In this document: positions 31,348-43,356 of the stretch, one piece after another
Position numbering within the stretch: the first letter of the stretch is position 1
Layout of the letters: every line of letters begins with the position of its first letter
DNA from: Triticum aestivum
Taxonomy: Eukaryota; Streptophyta; Magnoliopsida; Poales; Poaceae
DNA length: 64,000 nt
Direction: 5' to 3'
Assembly (NCBI RefSeq): GCF_018294505.1
Contig: NC_057804.1
Location: 252,070,219 to 252,134,218, forward strand
Position numbers and translations under genes: made by a program
The notes under the pieces: generated by a model
The model's database searches: none
Seen by the model: the letters and a program-made list of their open reading frames with translations, nothing else
What the model was told of the DNA's origin: nothing

Positions 31348-32424
31348 TGTGACGCCCCTGATTTAATCGTACACTAATCATACACGCAAACGTGTACGAT
31401 CATGATCAGGGACTTACGGGAAGATATCACAACACAACTCTAAAAATAAAATAAGTCATACAAGCATCATAATACAAGCCAGGGGCCTCAAGGGCTCGAA
31501 TACAAGTGCTTGATCATAGACGAGTCAGCGGACGCAACAATATCTGAGTACAGACATAAATCAAACAAGGTGTCATAAGATGGCTAGCACAAACTGGGAT
31601 ACAGATCGAAAGAGGCGCAGGCCTCCTGCCGGGGATCCTCCTAAACTACTCCTGGTCGTCGTCAGCGGCCTACACGTAGTAGTAGGCACCTCCAATGTAG
31701 TAGGAGTCATCATCGACGGTGGTGCCTGGATCCTGGGCTCCAACGTCTGGTTGTGGTATCCTAGAAGAAAAGGAAAGAGGGGGAAAAGAGGGAGCAAAGC
31801 AACCGTGAGTACTCATCCAAAGTACTCGCAAGCAAGGATCTACACTACATATGCATGGGTATATGTGTAAAGAGGCAATATCGATGGACTGAATTGCAGA
31901 ATGCCAAAATAAGAGGGGGAAAGCTAGTCCTATCGAAGACTACGCTTCTGGCAGCCTCCATCTTGCAGCATGTAGAAGAGAGTAGATTGAAGTCCTCCAA
32001 GTAACATCGCGTAGCATAATCCTAGCCGGCGATCCTCCCCTCGTCGCCCTGTGGGAAAGCGATCACCGGGTTGTCTCTGGAACTTGTCTAGGTGTGTTTT
32101 ATTAAGTATCCGGTTCTAGTTGTCAGAAGGTCAAGGTACAACTCCGGGTCGTCCTTTTACCGAGGGACACGGCTATTCGAAGAGATAAACTTTCTTGCAG
32201 GGGTGCACCACATAACCCAACACGCTCGATACCCTTTGGCCGGACACACTTTCCTAGGTCATGCCCGGCCTCGAAAGATCAACACTTCGCAGCCCCACCT
32301 AGGCACAACAGAGAGGTCAGCACGCCGGTCTAAATCCTATGCACGCAGGGGTCTGGACCCATCGCCCATTGCACACCTGCATGTTGCATACGCGGCCGGT
32401 GAGCAGACCTAGCCTTCCTTATAG
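31348..32424 (-). repeat. LTR end part of the TGTGACGCCC-type element
   Basis: Parallel to 53219-54290 of the solo LTR. It stops at 32424, where Athila RT begins. Its missing upstream part corresponds to 15870-17002. Confidence 0.8.
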
Positions 32425-34172
32425 CTGAACAATAGGTGCAGAAATCAAAGCTTTCTTAAGTATTTCAAATGCTTCTACACAATCATCATCAAAGACAAAA
32501 GGAATATCTTTTTGCAATAGATTAGTCATAGGCCTAGAAATTTTGGAGAAGTCCTTAATGAACCTCCTATAAAAACCGACATGACCAAGGAAACTTCTTA
32601 TACCTTTGATGTCCTTGGGACATGGCATCTTTTCAATAGCATCAACCTTAGCTTTATCAACTTCAATACCTCTTTCAGAAATTTTATGCCCAAGACAATA
32701 CCTTCACTAACCATAAAGTGGCACTTTTCCCAATTCAAGACGAGACTAGTATCTTCACATCTCTGCAAAACTCGATCAAGGTTTCTCAAGAAACCATCAA
32801 AAGAGGATCCATAAACGGAGAAATCATCCATGAATACCTCACAAATATTTTCACAAAAGTCAGAGAATATAGCCATCATGCATCTTTGAAAGGTAGCAGG
32901 TGCATTACATAAACCAAAAGGCATACGTCTATAAGCAAAGGTACCGAAAGGGCAAGTAAAAGTGGTCTTTTCTTGATCCTCCGCTCATACAGGTATTTGA
33001 GAGAAACCAGAGTAACCATCTAGAAAGCAAAAATGTGTATGTTTGGATAGTCTTTCTAGCATTTGATCAATAAAAGGTAAAAGTTAATGATCTTTTTTAG
33101 TAGATTTATTTAACTTACGGAAATCAATTACCATCCTATTACTTGTAATAATTGTTTGCGGGATCAATTCATCTTTATCATTAGGAACAATAGGAATATC
33201 TCCCTTCTTAGGGACACAATGGATAGGACTTACCCACTGACTATCAGCAACGGTATAAATTATACCTGCCTCGAGGAGCTTTAGTATTTCTTTCCTTACC
33301 ACTTCTTTCATCTTATGATTTAACCGTCGTTGGTGATCAATGACTGGTTTGGCGTCTTCCTCCAATTTTATTTTGTGTTGGCGTAGAGTGGGACTAATGC
33401 CCTTAAGATCATCAAGAGTATATCCAATAGCAGCATGGTGCTTCTTCAGAGTTTTCAATAATCTTTCCTCTTCCTGCTCTGAAAGGTTAGCACTAATAAT
33501 AACAGGATATATCTTCTTTTCATCAAGATAAGCATATTTAAGAGTATCGGGTAATGGTTTAAGCTCAAGCACGGGATCACCCTTGGGTGGTGGAGGATCC
33601 CCTAGGATTTCAACAGGAAAGTTGTGTTTCAAAATAGGTCCATGTTTAAAGAATACTTCATCTATTTCCCTTCTTTCATTCATAAACATATCATTTTCAT
33701 GGTCTAGCAAATATTGTTCTAACGGATCAGTTGGGGGCACGGCAATAGAAGCAAGACCAATAATTTCATCCTTACTAGGTAATTCTTTATCATGGGGTTG
33801 TCTATGAAATTTAGCAAAATTAAACTCATGAGACATATCGCCTAAGCCAATCGTAACAACATCCTTTACGCAATCAATCTTAGCATTAACAGTGTTCAAG
33901 AAGGGTCTACCAAATATGATGGGACAAAAGTCATCTTGTGGGGAACCAAGAACAAGAAAATCAGCAGGATATTTAACTTTCCCACACAAGACTTCAACAT
34001 CTCTAACAATCCCAATTGATTGAAATAGTATCTCTATTGGCAAGCTTAATTGTAACATCAATTTCTTCTACCTCAGCAGGTGCAATATCATGCATAATAT
34101 CTTCATATAAGGAAAAGGGTATGGCACAGGCGGTAGCACCCATATCACATAAGCCATGATAACAATGATCTC
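32425..34172 (-). pseudogene. pol: Athila-type protease and reverse transcriptase
   Basis: Read leftward. A protease-like stretch follows gag (CDMGATACAIPFSLYEDI, in the place of the usual active-site region). After frameshifts near 34040-34080 comes a linker (GRPFLNTVNAKIDC), then the RT entry LRQHKIKLEEDAKPVIDHQR and LLEAGIIYTVADSQWVSPIH. After a stop near 33084 come the RT core MPFGLCNAPATFQRCM and the catalytic FMDDFSVYG (the FMDD form is usual in Athila). A shift near 32640 leads to IRSFLGHVGFYRRFI, and the piece ends at SAPIVQ, where it is cut by the inversion junction at 32424. Confidence 0.85.
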
Positions 34173-35312
34173 CTATTTTAACGAAATAATAGGCATGCCT
34201 ACAACGGGTCTATGTTTCTTTGCATCGGGTCTAGCAGCTTGATCATAGAAATAAATAACATGCCCATCAATATTATCAGCTAAGAGATCTTTAACCACAG
34301 CAATACTAGGTTCAACTTTAATTTGCTCAGGTGGTGTATATGTTCTAGTATTACTCGTACGAACAACAGTTGAAGCTTTTGCATGATCCTTTATCCTAAC
34401 AGGGAAAGTTGGTTTCTCAATATAAGTAGTAGGAACAATAGGATCATTATAAGTGATAGTATTTTCTTCAACTGTAATAGGTGCAACTACTTTTACTTCA
34501 ATGGGAGGATTATATTTAAACCACTTCTCCTTAGGGAGAACAACATGAGTAGCGAATGATTCACAGAAAGAAGCTACTATCTCAGAGTCAAGTCCATATT
34601 TAGTGCTTAATCCACGAAAAGCATCGGTATCCATAAAAGATTTAACACAATCAAGCATAGGTGTCATACCTGACTCCTTACCATCATCGGAATCCCAATC
34701 TTCAGAGTTGCGTTTAATTCTTTCCAGTCAATCCCATTTGAATTCAATAGTCTTCATCATAAAAGACCTAGCACAAGAAGTATCAAGCATGGTGCGATTG
34801 TTGAGAGAAAGTCGAGCATAAAAGTTTTGAATAATCATTTCTCTTGAGAGCTCATGATTGGGGCATGAATATAACATTTACTTAAGACTCCCCCAAGCTT
34901 GATTGATGCTTTCTCCTTCGCGAAGCCAAAAATTATATGTATAATTACGATCACGATGAACAAGATGCATAGGATAAAACTTTTGGTGAAATTCCAATTT
35001 CAGTCGTTTATAATCCCAGGATCCCATATCATCACATAGCCTATGCCATGTCAATGCATCTCCCTTCAAAGATAAAGGGAAGACCTTCTTCTTGATAACA
35101 TCATCGGGCATACCTGCAAGCTTAAATAATCCACAAACTTCATCCACATAGATTAGGTGTAAATCGGGATGCAATGTTCCATCTCTTGCAAAGGGATTAT
35201 CTAGAAGTTTCTCTACCATACCCGAAGGTTCATTATGTTGAGGAGCACCTCTTTGCTCTACTGGTCGGGGTGAAGATACCCCGAACAAGCCCCTCAAAGG
35301 ATTATGTTCCAT
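34173..35312 (-). pseudogene. gag: Athila-type Gag
   Basis: ATG at 35312 (MEHNPLRGLFG). The capsid-like core has ARDGTLHPDLHLIYVDEVCG, KKKVFPLSLKGDALTWH and YNFWLREGESINQAWG, all hallmark Athila gag motifs. A stop at 34878 and a shift follow; the C-terminal half resumes as TPMLDCVKSFMDTDAFRGL and TFPVRIKDHAKAS down to 34173. I see no zinc knuckle. About 107 bases separate the gag start from the LTR border at 35419, a region that contains the primer site. Confidence 0.8.
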
Positions 35313-35388
35313 GGTAACAAGTGACAGTAAATTTCAGCACACTATATAAATGTTTCCTTACCAAGTTCCACTTATCAAAGGCTCTTCA

Positions 35389-35407
35389 CTCCCCGGCAAT
35401 GGCGCCA
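35389..35407 (-). other. Primer-binding site of the Athila-type element
   Basis: TGGCGCCATTGCCGGGGAG on the minus strand, the conserved site of Athila-type wheat elements, 12 bases beyond the LTR border at 35419. Confidence 0.8.
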
Positions 35408-35418
35408 GAAAAGAGTCT

Positions 35419-36929
35419 TGATGACCCACAAGTGTAGGGGATCTATCATAGTCCTTTCGATAAGTAAGAGTGTGAAACCCAACAAGGAGCAGAAGGAAAT
35501 GACAAGCGGTTTTCAGTAAGGTATTCTCTGCAAGCACTGAAATTGTAGGTAATAGATAGTTTTCTGATAAGATAATTTGTAACGGGTAACAAGAAATGAA
35601 AGTAAATAAGGTGCAGCAAGGTGACCCAATCCTTTTTGTAGCAAAGGACAATCCTGGACAAGTTCTTATAATGAGAAAAGCGCTCCCGAGGACACATGGG
35701 AATTATCATCAAGCTCGTTTTCATCACGCTCATATGATTCGCGTTCGTTACTTCGATAATTTGATATGTGGGTGTACCGGTGCTTGGGTACTGCCCTTTC
35801 TTGGACAAGCATCCCACTTATGATTAACCCCTATTGCAAGCATCCGCAACTACAAAACAAGTATTAAGGTAAACCTAACCACAACATGAAACATATGGAT
35901 CCAAATCAGCCCCTTACGAAGCAACTTATAAACTAGGGTTTAAGCTTATGTCACTCTAGCAACCCATCATCTACGTATTACTTCCCAATGCCTTCCTCTA
36001 GGCCCATTCAATGGTGAAGTGTCATGTAGTCGACGTTCACATAACACCACTAGAGGAGAGACAACATACATCTCATCAAAATATCAAACGAATACCAAAT
36101 TCACATGACTACTAATAGCAAGACTTCACCCATGTCCTCAGGAAGAAAGGTAACTACTCACAAATCATATTCATGTTCATAATCAGAGGGTTATTAATAT
36201 GCATTAAGGATCTGAACATATGATCTTCCACCAAATAAACCAACTAGCATCAACTACAAGGAGTAATCAACACTACTAGCAACCCACAAGTACCAATCTG
36301 AGGTTTTGGTACAAAGATTGGATACAAGAGATGAAGTAGGGTTTGAGAGGAGACAGTGCTGGTGAAGATGTTGATGGAGATTAACCCCCTCCCGATGAGA
36401 GGATCGTTGGTGATGATTTCCCCGGCCCGGAGGGAAGTTTCCCCGGCAGAACAGCTCCGCCGAAGCCCTAGATTGGCTCCGCCAAGGTTCCGCCTCGTGG
36501 CGGCGGAGTTTCGTCCCGTAAGCTTTCTTATGATTTTTTCCATGGTAAAAGACTTCATATAGCAGAGGATGGGCACCAGAGGGCTGGGAGGTAGCCCACG
36601 AGGCAGGGAGGCGTGCCCTGGGGGTAGGGCGCGCCCCCCACCCTCGTGGATGGTGGGTGGCCCCCCTCAGGTATTTCTTCCGCTGAATATTTATCATTAA
36701 TTCCAAAAATGACTTTTGTGGAGTTTCATGACTTTTGGAGCTGTGCAGAATCGGTCTCCAATATTTGCTCCATTTCCAGCCCAGAATCCCAGCTGCTGGC
36801 ATTCTCCCTATTCATGTAACCGTTGTAAAATAAGATAGAATAGCCACAAGTATTGTGACATAACGTGTAATAATAGCCCATAATGCAATAAATATCGATA
36901 TAAAAGCATGATGCAAAATGGACATATCA
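35419..36929 (-). repeat. 5' LTR of the Athila-type element (1511 bp)
   Basis: On the minus strand it begins TGATATGTCCATTTTGC at 36929 and ends GGGTCATCA at 35419. Homologous to 60554-62070 and to 20011-21253. Contains the GC-rich dyad CACGAGG/GCGCGCC/CCTCGTGG at about 36597-36650. The target copy CTACT (36930-36934 on minus) lies outside it. Confidence 0.9.
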
Positions 36930-37808
36930 AGTAGCTCATGCCATCTCCTTGGATTATTCTCAATCTTCTTCTTGACGAGCTTGATTTATATTTTATTGCT
37001 AGACTCGGCTTGTCCATTGGCTTGGGCATAATATGGAGAAGAATTGAGCAACTTTATTTTATATGATTTGGCAAATTCTCTAACTTGATGTGACATAAAA
37101 GATGAACCTTGGTCCGTAGTTAATGTTTGAGGAATGCCGAATCTATGAATAAATGTGCTCAGTTATGAATTGAATTACCTCCGTATGTGTCATATTTTTG
37201 AGTAGCATTGCTTCAGACCATTTAGTGAAATAATTAGTTGCCACCAACACGAACCGATGCCCCTTTGAAGAACAAGGGTGAATATCTCCATTAAAGTCTA
37301 ATCCCCATCCTCTAAAAGCCCATGGCTTGATAATAGGATGTAACATAGAGGCGGGAGCCAACTGAACATCACCAAACTTTTGATAGGCTTCACATCCTTT
37401 ATAATATCGGAAGCAATCATTAACCATCGTCGGCCAATAAAACCCACCACATCGTAATAACCATTTCATCTTGGGATCTGACTGATGAGTGCCACAAATA
37501 CCTTCATGGACCTTTCCCATAGCAACTCTCGCTTGATCCTCATCCAAGCACTTTAAAAGAACATTATCAACTGTTCGGCGATAGAGATCATCATCTCTCA
37601 TTATGCATTTGAAAGCCATACGCCGAAAAGCCCTGTCCACCCTTGTACTAGGATCACACAAATAATCAGTAATGGGTCTCCTCCAGTCTTGATCTTCTCC
37701 TTCATTAAATATTTTATTAGTGGTCGAAACGGTGGGCTCCGGTTCGGCCTCCCCTATGTTGGCAGGACTACACATCGGCCTTTGAGAAATATGAAACATG
37801 CCATAATC
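36930..37808 (-). pseudogene. pol: Second Tat-type element: integrase N-terminus and core
   Basis: Read leftward: linker DWRRPITDYLCDPSTRVDR, then the zinc-binding HHCC finger (VHEGICGTHQ, then CFRYYKGCEAYQK), then the catalytic core start WGLDFNGDI with the first D, and YFTKWSEAMLLKNMTHTEV. A frameshift near 37140 leads into the second catalytic part and ends at the Athila insertion (36930). The C-terminus lies at 21254-21760, moved by the inversion. About 12 codons before the insertion the frame reads LRIIQGDGMSY. Confidence 0.8.
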
Positions 37809-38500
37809 AACATGATAGACAGATGCTTATTGTGTTAACTCATTTGCTCTCCAATTATCATGCCTAGATATATGAGCACTGCTAAAATAATCAAAAGTAG
37901 AAATTATATCTAGACATTTATCAAGATAAACACTAAGTGATTTGTCTAAACACTGGAAAACTTTGGATATTTGCTGCACTACGAATAATGAATCACCAAA
38001 AGCCTCAATATGTGTAGCACCTATGGCAAGCAACATCTCTAAGACGAAAAAACAATGCTTCATATTCGGCTTGATTATTTGTGCAAAAATATTCTAAGCG
38101 GCATGAGGCTTCAAAAACTGTACCATGAGGAGATATATAAACAATACCAACACCTTGTCCATTGCTACAAACTGAACCATCAAAATACAACCTCCATGGT
38201 ACTAATGAGACAAGATTTATATCAACATCATGCTTGTCATCAATCCGATGTTCAACAATAAAACTAGCGGTGATTTGGCCTTTCATGGACTTTAGAGATT
38301 TGTAGGCCAAATCATATTCAATCAAAGCATAAGCCCACTTGACAATTCTACCACGAAGAATTGGTCTATGCAACATGTACTTAATGACATCAGTTTGACA
38401 AGCAACTATGCAAGCACTAGGTACTAAATAATGTCTCAATTTAGTAGAAGCATAATATAAACATAGGCATAGTTTTTCAATAAATGTATACCTTGTCTCG
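37809..38500 (-). pseudogene. pol: Second Tat-type element: archaeal-type RNase H
   Basis: Contains WRLYFDGSVCSNGQGVGIV (catalytic D in YFDGS), then NNQAEYEALF (catalytic E) and, after a frameshift near 38000, IEAFGDSLFVVQQIS (catalytic D). This extra RNase H, in addition to the degenerate one that follows the RT, marks the Tat lineage of plant Gypsy elements, which acquired it independently. It is inferred to remove RNA during reverse transcription and is broken here by frameshifts. Confidence 0.75.
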
Positions 38501-39574
38501 GCATCCAATAAGCATCGGCTCATAAGTAATAGCATGCTCTTTCCCTTCCGTATCTTGAGCCAAAACAACACCAATAACATCTTTCGCTGCTGCAATGTAA
38601 AGTTTAAATTGCTCCCCGTGCCTGGGCGCTTTCATAACTGGAGGACTGCACAAATATTTCTTAATCATATCAAATGCCTCTTGCCGTTTTGCCCCCCAAG
38701 TAAAATCAACATCATTCTTTAACCGATGGATAGGAGTAAATGCATCAAGCTTCCCTGATAGATTGGTTATGAACCTCCTCAAATAATTGACCTTGCCAAG
38801 GAATTTTTGCACATCTCTCTTGCATGTTGGAGCCTCCATTTTCTGTATAGCTTCTATCTTTTTGGGATCAATTTCCACGCCATCTTCACGAATAATGAAA
38901 CCCAGAAACTTCCCAGGTGATACACCAAAAAGCACACTTCAAAGGATTTATCTTTAGCCCATATTTTTTAATTCTTTCAAAAGCAAAGCACATATCGGCT
39001 AGATGAGATTCAAAAGCATCTGATTTGACAACAATATCATCAATATAAACCTCAAGTATAACACCGAGTAAATCATGAAAAATTAAATTCATAGCCCTTT
39101 GATACATAGCGCAAGCATTTTTCAATCCAAAGGTCATCATCGTCCACTCAAATAAACAAAGGAAACCGGGGCATCGAAAAGACGTTTTGGACTTGTCCTC
39201 TTCGGCCATAAAAAATTGGTTATATCCCGCATTACCATCAAGAAAACTAATAACCTTATGTCCAGAAGCATCATTAATAAGCATATCGGCTATGGGCATG
39301 GGATACTCATCTTTGGTTGTAGATCTATTCAAGTCTCTAAAATCAATACACACCCTAAACTTGCCGGAGCCTTTCTTCTCCACTGGTACAATGTTAGAAA
39401 TCCACTTGGCATACCTGCAAGGTCAAATAAAATTATCTTTAAGCAAACGACCGATCTTTGCCTTGATTCGGTCATATGTTTTGGATTAAACTTTCTGGCC
39501 GATTGCTTGTACGGTCTAAAATTGGCCTTTATAGGTAACTCATGCTCCACTAGCTCTCGGCTTAAACCTGACAT
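38501..39574 (-). pseudogene. pol: Second Tat-type element: reverse transcriptase and degenerate RNase H
   Basis: Motifs in order, read leftward: GKFRVCIDFRDLNRSTTKDE, then SFLDGNAGYNQFFMAEED (second catalytic D region), then MTFGLKNACAMYQRAMN and EVYIDDIVVKS with YIDD, then INPLKCAF. A frameshift near 38935 precedes GFIIREDGVEIDPKKIEAI, FLGKVNYLRRFI and the degenerate RNase H text FKLYIAAAKDVIGVVLAQ. Stops are few but frameshifts separate the pieces. Confidence 0.85.
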
Positions 39575-40177
39575 CTCATGATATTCCCATGCAAAGCAAC
39601 AAACATATTATTTTAATAGCTCGATCAACTTAACTTTATGATCGACTATTAAATTTTTTATTTACAAATGTCGGCCTAGGAATTGAACCATCTCCTATAT
39701 CTATCCCTTCTAATGGATCGGTCGATGTAAAACCTTGTCCTAATTTATCCATATCATGTAACTCTTCTATGGACTCATCCATATCGTTCTCATTGGATCG
39801 ATATTCTACAAGACGCTTTTGTAACCACTCTAAGTTAGGATCCATTTAAATATGTCAAACCTTGGAGCCGATTATCGCCAACCGGCTATAAAGAAATGGG
39901 CACGAAACCACTTTTTGCAGCACTAAGAAAATCAAATTCTGGTAGGTCCCGCCCCGTCAAGCAATTAGCATTGGGATGTTGCCAATCCATCGATGCATCG
40001 GCCAAAGCAACACAAGCCGAATTATCCGCATGAATGACCTCCACTTCATCATCGAACCACAAAATTAAAAACTGGTGCATAGTAGATGTCACACATTGGT
40101 TTGCATGAACCCAATCGCGACCTAATATCACATTGTAGTTACCTTGCACCTCGGTGACAAAGAATGGAGTAGCCAAA
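39575..40177 (-). pseudogene. pol: Second Tat-type element: protease-to-RT linker
   Basis: Read leftward from the 40183-48400 insertion: LATPFFVTEVQGNYNVILGR and DWVHANQCVTSTMHQFLILW, the segment that follows retropepsin in these elements, then an acidic linker (MDPNLEWLQKRLVEYRSNEN). It continues the reading frame that stops at 48406 on the other side of the insertion. Confidence 0.7.
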
Positions 40178-40182
40178 GTATT
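40178..40182. repeat. Target-site duplication GTATT, left copy
   Basis: GTATT precedes the LTR start at 40183; the same five bases follow the other LTR at 48401-48405. Confidence 0.95.
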
Positions 40183-41201
40183 TGATGTAGGGTGGAACCC
40201 TATGTGGACGATCTTTCACGTTTGGAGTGGATCCTATGGGGAAACACAAAGAACGCGCGGAAGAACACGAGGAAATCACGGGGAGGTATGAGGGAAAACA
40301 CTCAACCAATAAGGAATCGGTCACACAAGTGCTAGATCAAAGAACACAAAGAGATACACGAGATCCAAAGTCAACAAAGGTAAGGATACATAGGAAACGT
40401 TCTTCTCCATGAGGAGGCCTTGAAATCCACGAGGGGATGTTCCCACGAGGGGGTCTTGAATCCGATAGGATCTTCTCCGAGGAGGTCGCGGTCTCTCACG
40501 AGGAGGAGATCCGGTGGATGAGCGAAGCTCTATCTCTAATTGAGCTAAATCAACGCTAAATCTAACTAGGAGGAGGTGGAGGAGTATATACAGTCTAGGG
40601 CCATGAAGGGGTAAGTGAAGGGGTACATGGGCTGCGGCCCAACACACTGTGCGCAGACAGGCGTCGGACGTCCGGAGGGTTCCGGTCATCCAGAGGCTCA
40701 GGAAGGTCCGGACGTCCGGTGCTCTTCGGACTTCCGTAGATTCGGCTCGGGTGCACTTCGGTCGGACGTCTAGAGGGGGCCGGTCGTCCAGAGGCTCGCG
40801 GGGTCCCGGATGTCCGAAGTTCTCCGGATGTCCGCAGATTCGGTTCGGTGGTCGCTGGCACGGTCGTCCGGAGGGGGCCGGTCGTCCGGAGCCTGGGAGT
40901 CGTCGCACGTCCGGTCCTGGTCGGACGTCCGACCACTGTAGCTTCGGGCAGCTTCTTCCCTTGGTCCTTGTACTTGGTGTCCTCGCTGTCTTGTCCATGG
41001 TCTTCCTCCTTGTTCCTGGTCATGCATAGCACATATATATGAGGTAGTAACCATGTCTCACATGTGGGAAGTGAAGGTTCAGAGAGGAGCTAGTTCACCT
41101 TGTGTCCAATGGCGCATAGTTGAGGTCTCGTCATAAGTCCACTTGGGGTTTGGGGAGTAGTCGTAGTGTACATGGGGATGAATGTGGGATGCTCCGCATC
41201 A
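40183..41201 (-). repeat. 3' LTR of the non-autonomous element
   Basis: TATA-like box on the minus strand (GTATATACTCC, rc of 40583-40593). Contains three exact CGGACGTCCG palindromes (near 40663, 40708 and 40921) and several decayed ones. Compared with the other LTR it carries an extra copy of GTCCGGAGGGGGCCGGTC near 40863. Confidence 0.9.
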
Positions 41202-41373
41202 TATCCCCCCCCCCTTGGGAAAGATCCGACCTCGGCTCGTGATCCTCATCACCATAGAAACGGTTGTCGTAGACGGACTTGTAGTTGGATGAAGTTGAAG
41301 ACATGGCGCCATCCGAGTAGTCCAAGGTGTCGCCGGAGTGATAGACATGCAAAAAGAGCAAACACAAGCAACA

Positions 41374-42051
41374 CTAGGAAATACAATGGTTAGCGCACAC
41401 AAAGTGTCCATCATGTAAGAATGAGTCCGTGCAGCAAGATTGGGCGTGACAAAGCACATGAAGCTTATCAAGATGATCTAGAATGAGATGCAAAGCATTC
41501 ATGGGAGGAAATGCAATCATTGTGCACAAAATTGTGTTATTAATATGAGTAATGCAACCACGATGCAAAATGATGTCATAATGAGATGGTGTATCAAAAG
41601 CATGAACATGGCAATGGATTTTCAATGTGTGAATGTCATCATGCAATTGATGGTTAACAAAATGATCATGATGTATGAAAATGCCATCAAGGTAGATCAC
41701 AACAAATTTTCTAAGGAAGTGAACAAGCTCATATATCATGGATGACATGGAAATAGATGCAACAAGACAAGCATAATGTGAGTCAATCCATGCATAGGGT
41801 GCAAACTTGTGGTGAGTATGATAAGTCCATCGAGCATGACATGTATGAGCCCAATCAACAAATATGGAGGTGTTGGTGTACCAAAGCTCGATGTCAAGGC
41901 ATGAGTGGAGTTTCAAAGGTGCATCCAATAAGTGCGAGCGCTCCTCAATGTGAAGGTCCATAGATCCAATCTCCAATGTCGCTCCTCCATCCAATAGATG
42001 TAACATGTAGACAACAAGAAGGAAACAACAATGAAAGAGTGACCCATCCAA
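41374..42051 (-). pseudogene. His/Cys/Met-rich frame IV of the non-autonomous element
   Basis: 226-codon frame, rich in H, C, M, I, L and D (for example HDHFVNHQLHDDIH and HCHVHAFDTPSHYDI). It follows frame III after a short gap. Composition reflects CAT/ATG repetition in the DNA, as also seen on the opposite strand. No domain recognised. It could be the tail of a former long ORF or simple-repeat DNA without function. Confidence 0.35.
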
Positions 42052-42069
42052 TATGCATATTTGAGGATG

Positions 42070-43323
42070 TCAAAAAAAGAAGGAGTTCACCTCAAGAAAG
42101 TTCCCGAAGATGTTGGAGTTGTACATCATGTATGCCTTCACATAACCAATATGTCGCATAACGGCACCGCCTTGTGAATCCTCCAAAATGAAAGAACATG
42201 ACAAACCATCGGAAAAACAAATGAGGTTAGTGCAAGACCAATCATTCGAGGAGCGAGATACCCAACAAGTGTTTTCATTATTCTTATCATAAGAAAGGAC
42301 AAGGTGTGGTATGGTATGAAAGCATATGATGCAACTACAACCAAAGACAATAGGCTTAAACAAGCAAGAATGCATCACAAGTAATATGTCCAAGGCTCCA
42401 TGATCATTAAGCATAGAGGAAACTATTGGAGGCAAGCGACAATGAAAAAGATATATCATGTGAGAGGCATGAGCATATATGTCATCAACCCAAGAAAGCG
42501 AGTAAGAGAGGAACATGGGTGATGCAACCAAGGAAGCAATCATAGAGATCAAGTCAAGCAAGCTAGTAGTGCGAAGATGCAACATACTAGAGGTAATCAT
42601 GGAAATCATGTCATGTGTGCAAATAGTGAGCATACAAAATGCACATGACATTTCACAAGCATAAAGGCAAGATATGAGCAAAATAGCATCAATAGCATGG
42701 GGCACATGATAAACATGGCAATAGCAACATGGATCTCCACCAAGCATGCAAATACACATAGAAGTAGCATAATGGTGAATCATGGGTAGATGCAAGCAAG
42801 GGTCACAATGGCATGGCAAAAGCATAGGAGCAAGCATAGCATGAAAAGTGAACACGAGAAAATGAGCATAAGGTGACAAGTGGTAAATAGCCCATAGCCG
42901 TGTGAGAGTTAAGTGGAAGAGATGCGCGTAGTCGTTACGCGAAGGGAATGGTGGAAAGGATAGTCCATGGGATCCCAAGTCATCGTTGCTCTCAAGAGCT
43001 CGTTTCATCAACTCATGGGATTGTGAGGTTGACGAGTGTTCATAAGTACCTACACAAAACAAAGACAAAGAGAAAATTGTGTGTGCATGGTATATGTACA
43101 CATCATCCATCATGATGCGCATGGGCATGTGTCGGTTAGCACAAAATATCCAATGCTCAAATAAATGAGATGCGTGATATAGAAACATGTCATCCATCAT
43201 GATAGGTTTGTTATTATGTATGGCATAATGGAGACTCAAAGGATGTAATGCATCATGAGAAATATCTAGACCATTGTTATTCATGGAATGCATATGGTGC
43301 AAGCAATCATGGAAATCATGCAA
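42070..43323 (-). CDS. His/Cys/Met-rich frame III of the non-autonomous element (417 aa)
   Basis: ATG at 43323 to a stop at 42070. Begins MHDFHDCLHHMHSMNNNG and keeps an unusual excess of His, Met, Cys and Ile with repeated Ser/Leu motifs such as CMLTICTHDMISMITSSMLH. Several stretches are hydrophobic, but the regular CAT/ATG periodicity makes a membrane prediction unsafe. No known domain. An uninterrupted frame this long in otherwise decayed surroundings is notable, but both strands are open here, so it may be a compositional effect. Confidence 0.4.
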   Translation of the reverse strand: MHDFHDCLHHMHSMNNNGLDISHDALHPLSLHYAIHNNKPIMMDDMFLYHASHLFEHWIFCANRHMPMRIMMDDVYIYHAHTIFSLSLFCVGTYEHSSTSQSHELMKRALESNDDLGSHGLSFPPFPSRNDYAHLFHLTLTRLWAIYHLSPYAHFLVFTFHAMLAPMLLPCHCDPCLHLPMIHHYATSMCICMLGGDPCCYCHVYHVPHAIDAILLISCLYACEMSCAFCMLTICTHDMISMITSSMLHLRTTSLLDLISMIASLVASPMFLSYSLSWVDDIYAHASHMIYLFHCRLPPIVSSMLNDHGALDILLVMHSCLFKPIVFGCSCIICFHTIPHLVLSYDKNNENTCWVSRSSNDWSCTNLICFSDGLSCSFILEDSQGGAVMRHIGYVKAYMMYNSNIFGNFLEVNSFFF

Positions 43324-43356
43324 AGTATGAAATGCATCAAGATCTCCTAATATGTA

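Larger units (their letters stand above)
17003..32424. other. Inverted 15,422-bp segment (inferred)
   Basis: At 17002|17003, + strand LTR sequence abuts + strand Athila RNase H (PPDWNLPFEI). At 32424|32425, minus-strand LTR sequence abuts minus-strand Athila RT (ending SAPIVQ). Reversing this segment makes the LTR and the pol frame continuous, and it brings together matching target duplications for two elements (CTACT at 21254 and 36930; ATGGG at 22980 and 53062). I see no long inverted repeat exactly at the two breakpoints. A real inversion and a misassembly are both possible. Confidence 0.75.

Noticed and set aside
40600..41050. Arg/Pro/Thr-rich ORFs in both LTRs of the non-autonomous element
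   Set aside because: They arise from the CGGACGTCCG-type repeats and are present on both strands; LTR sequence.
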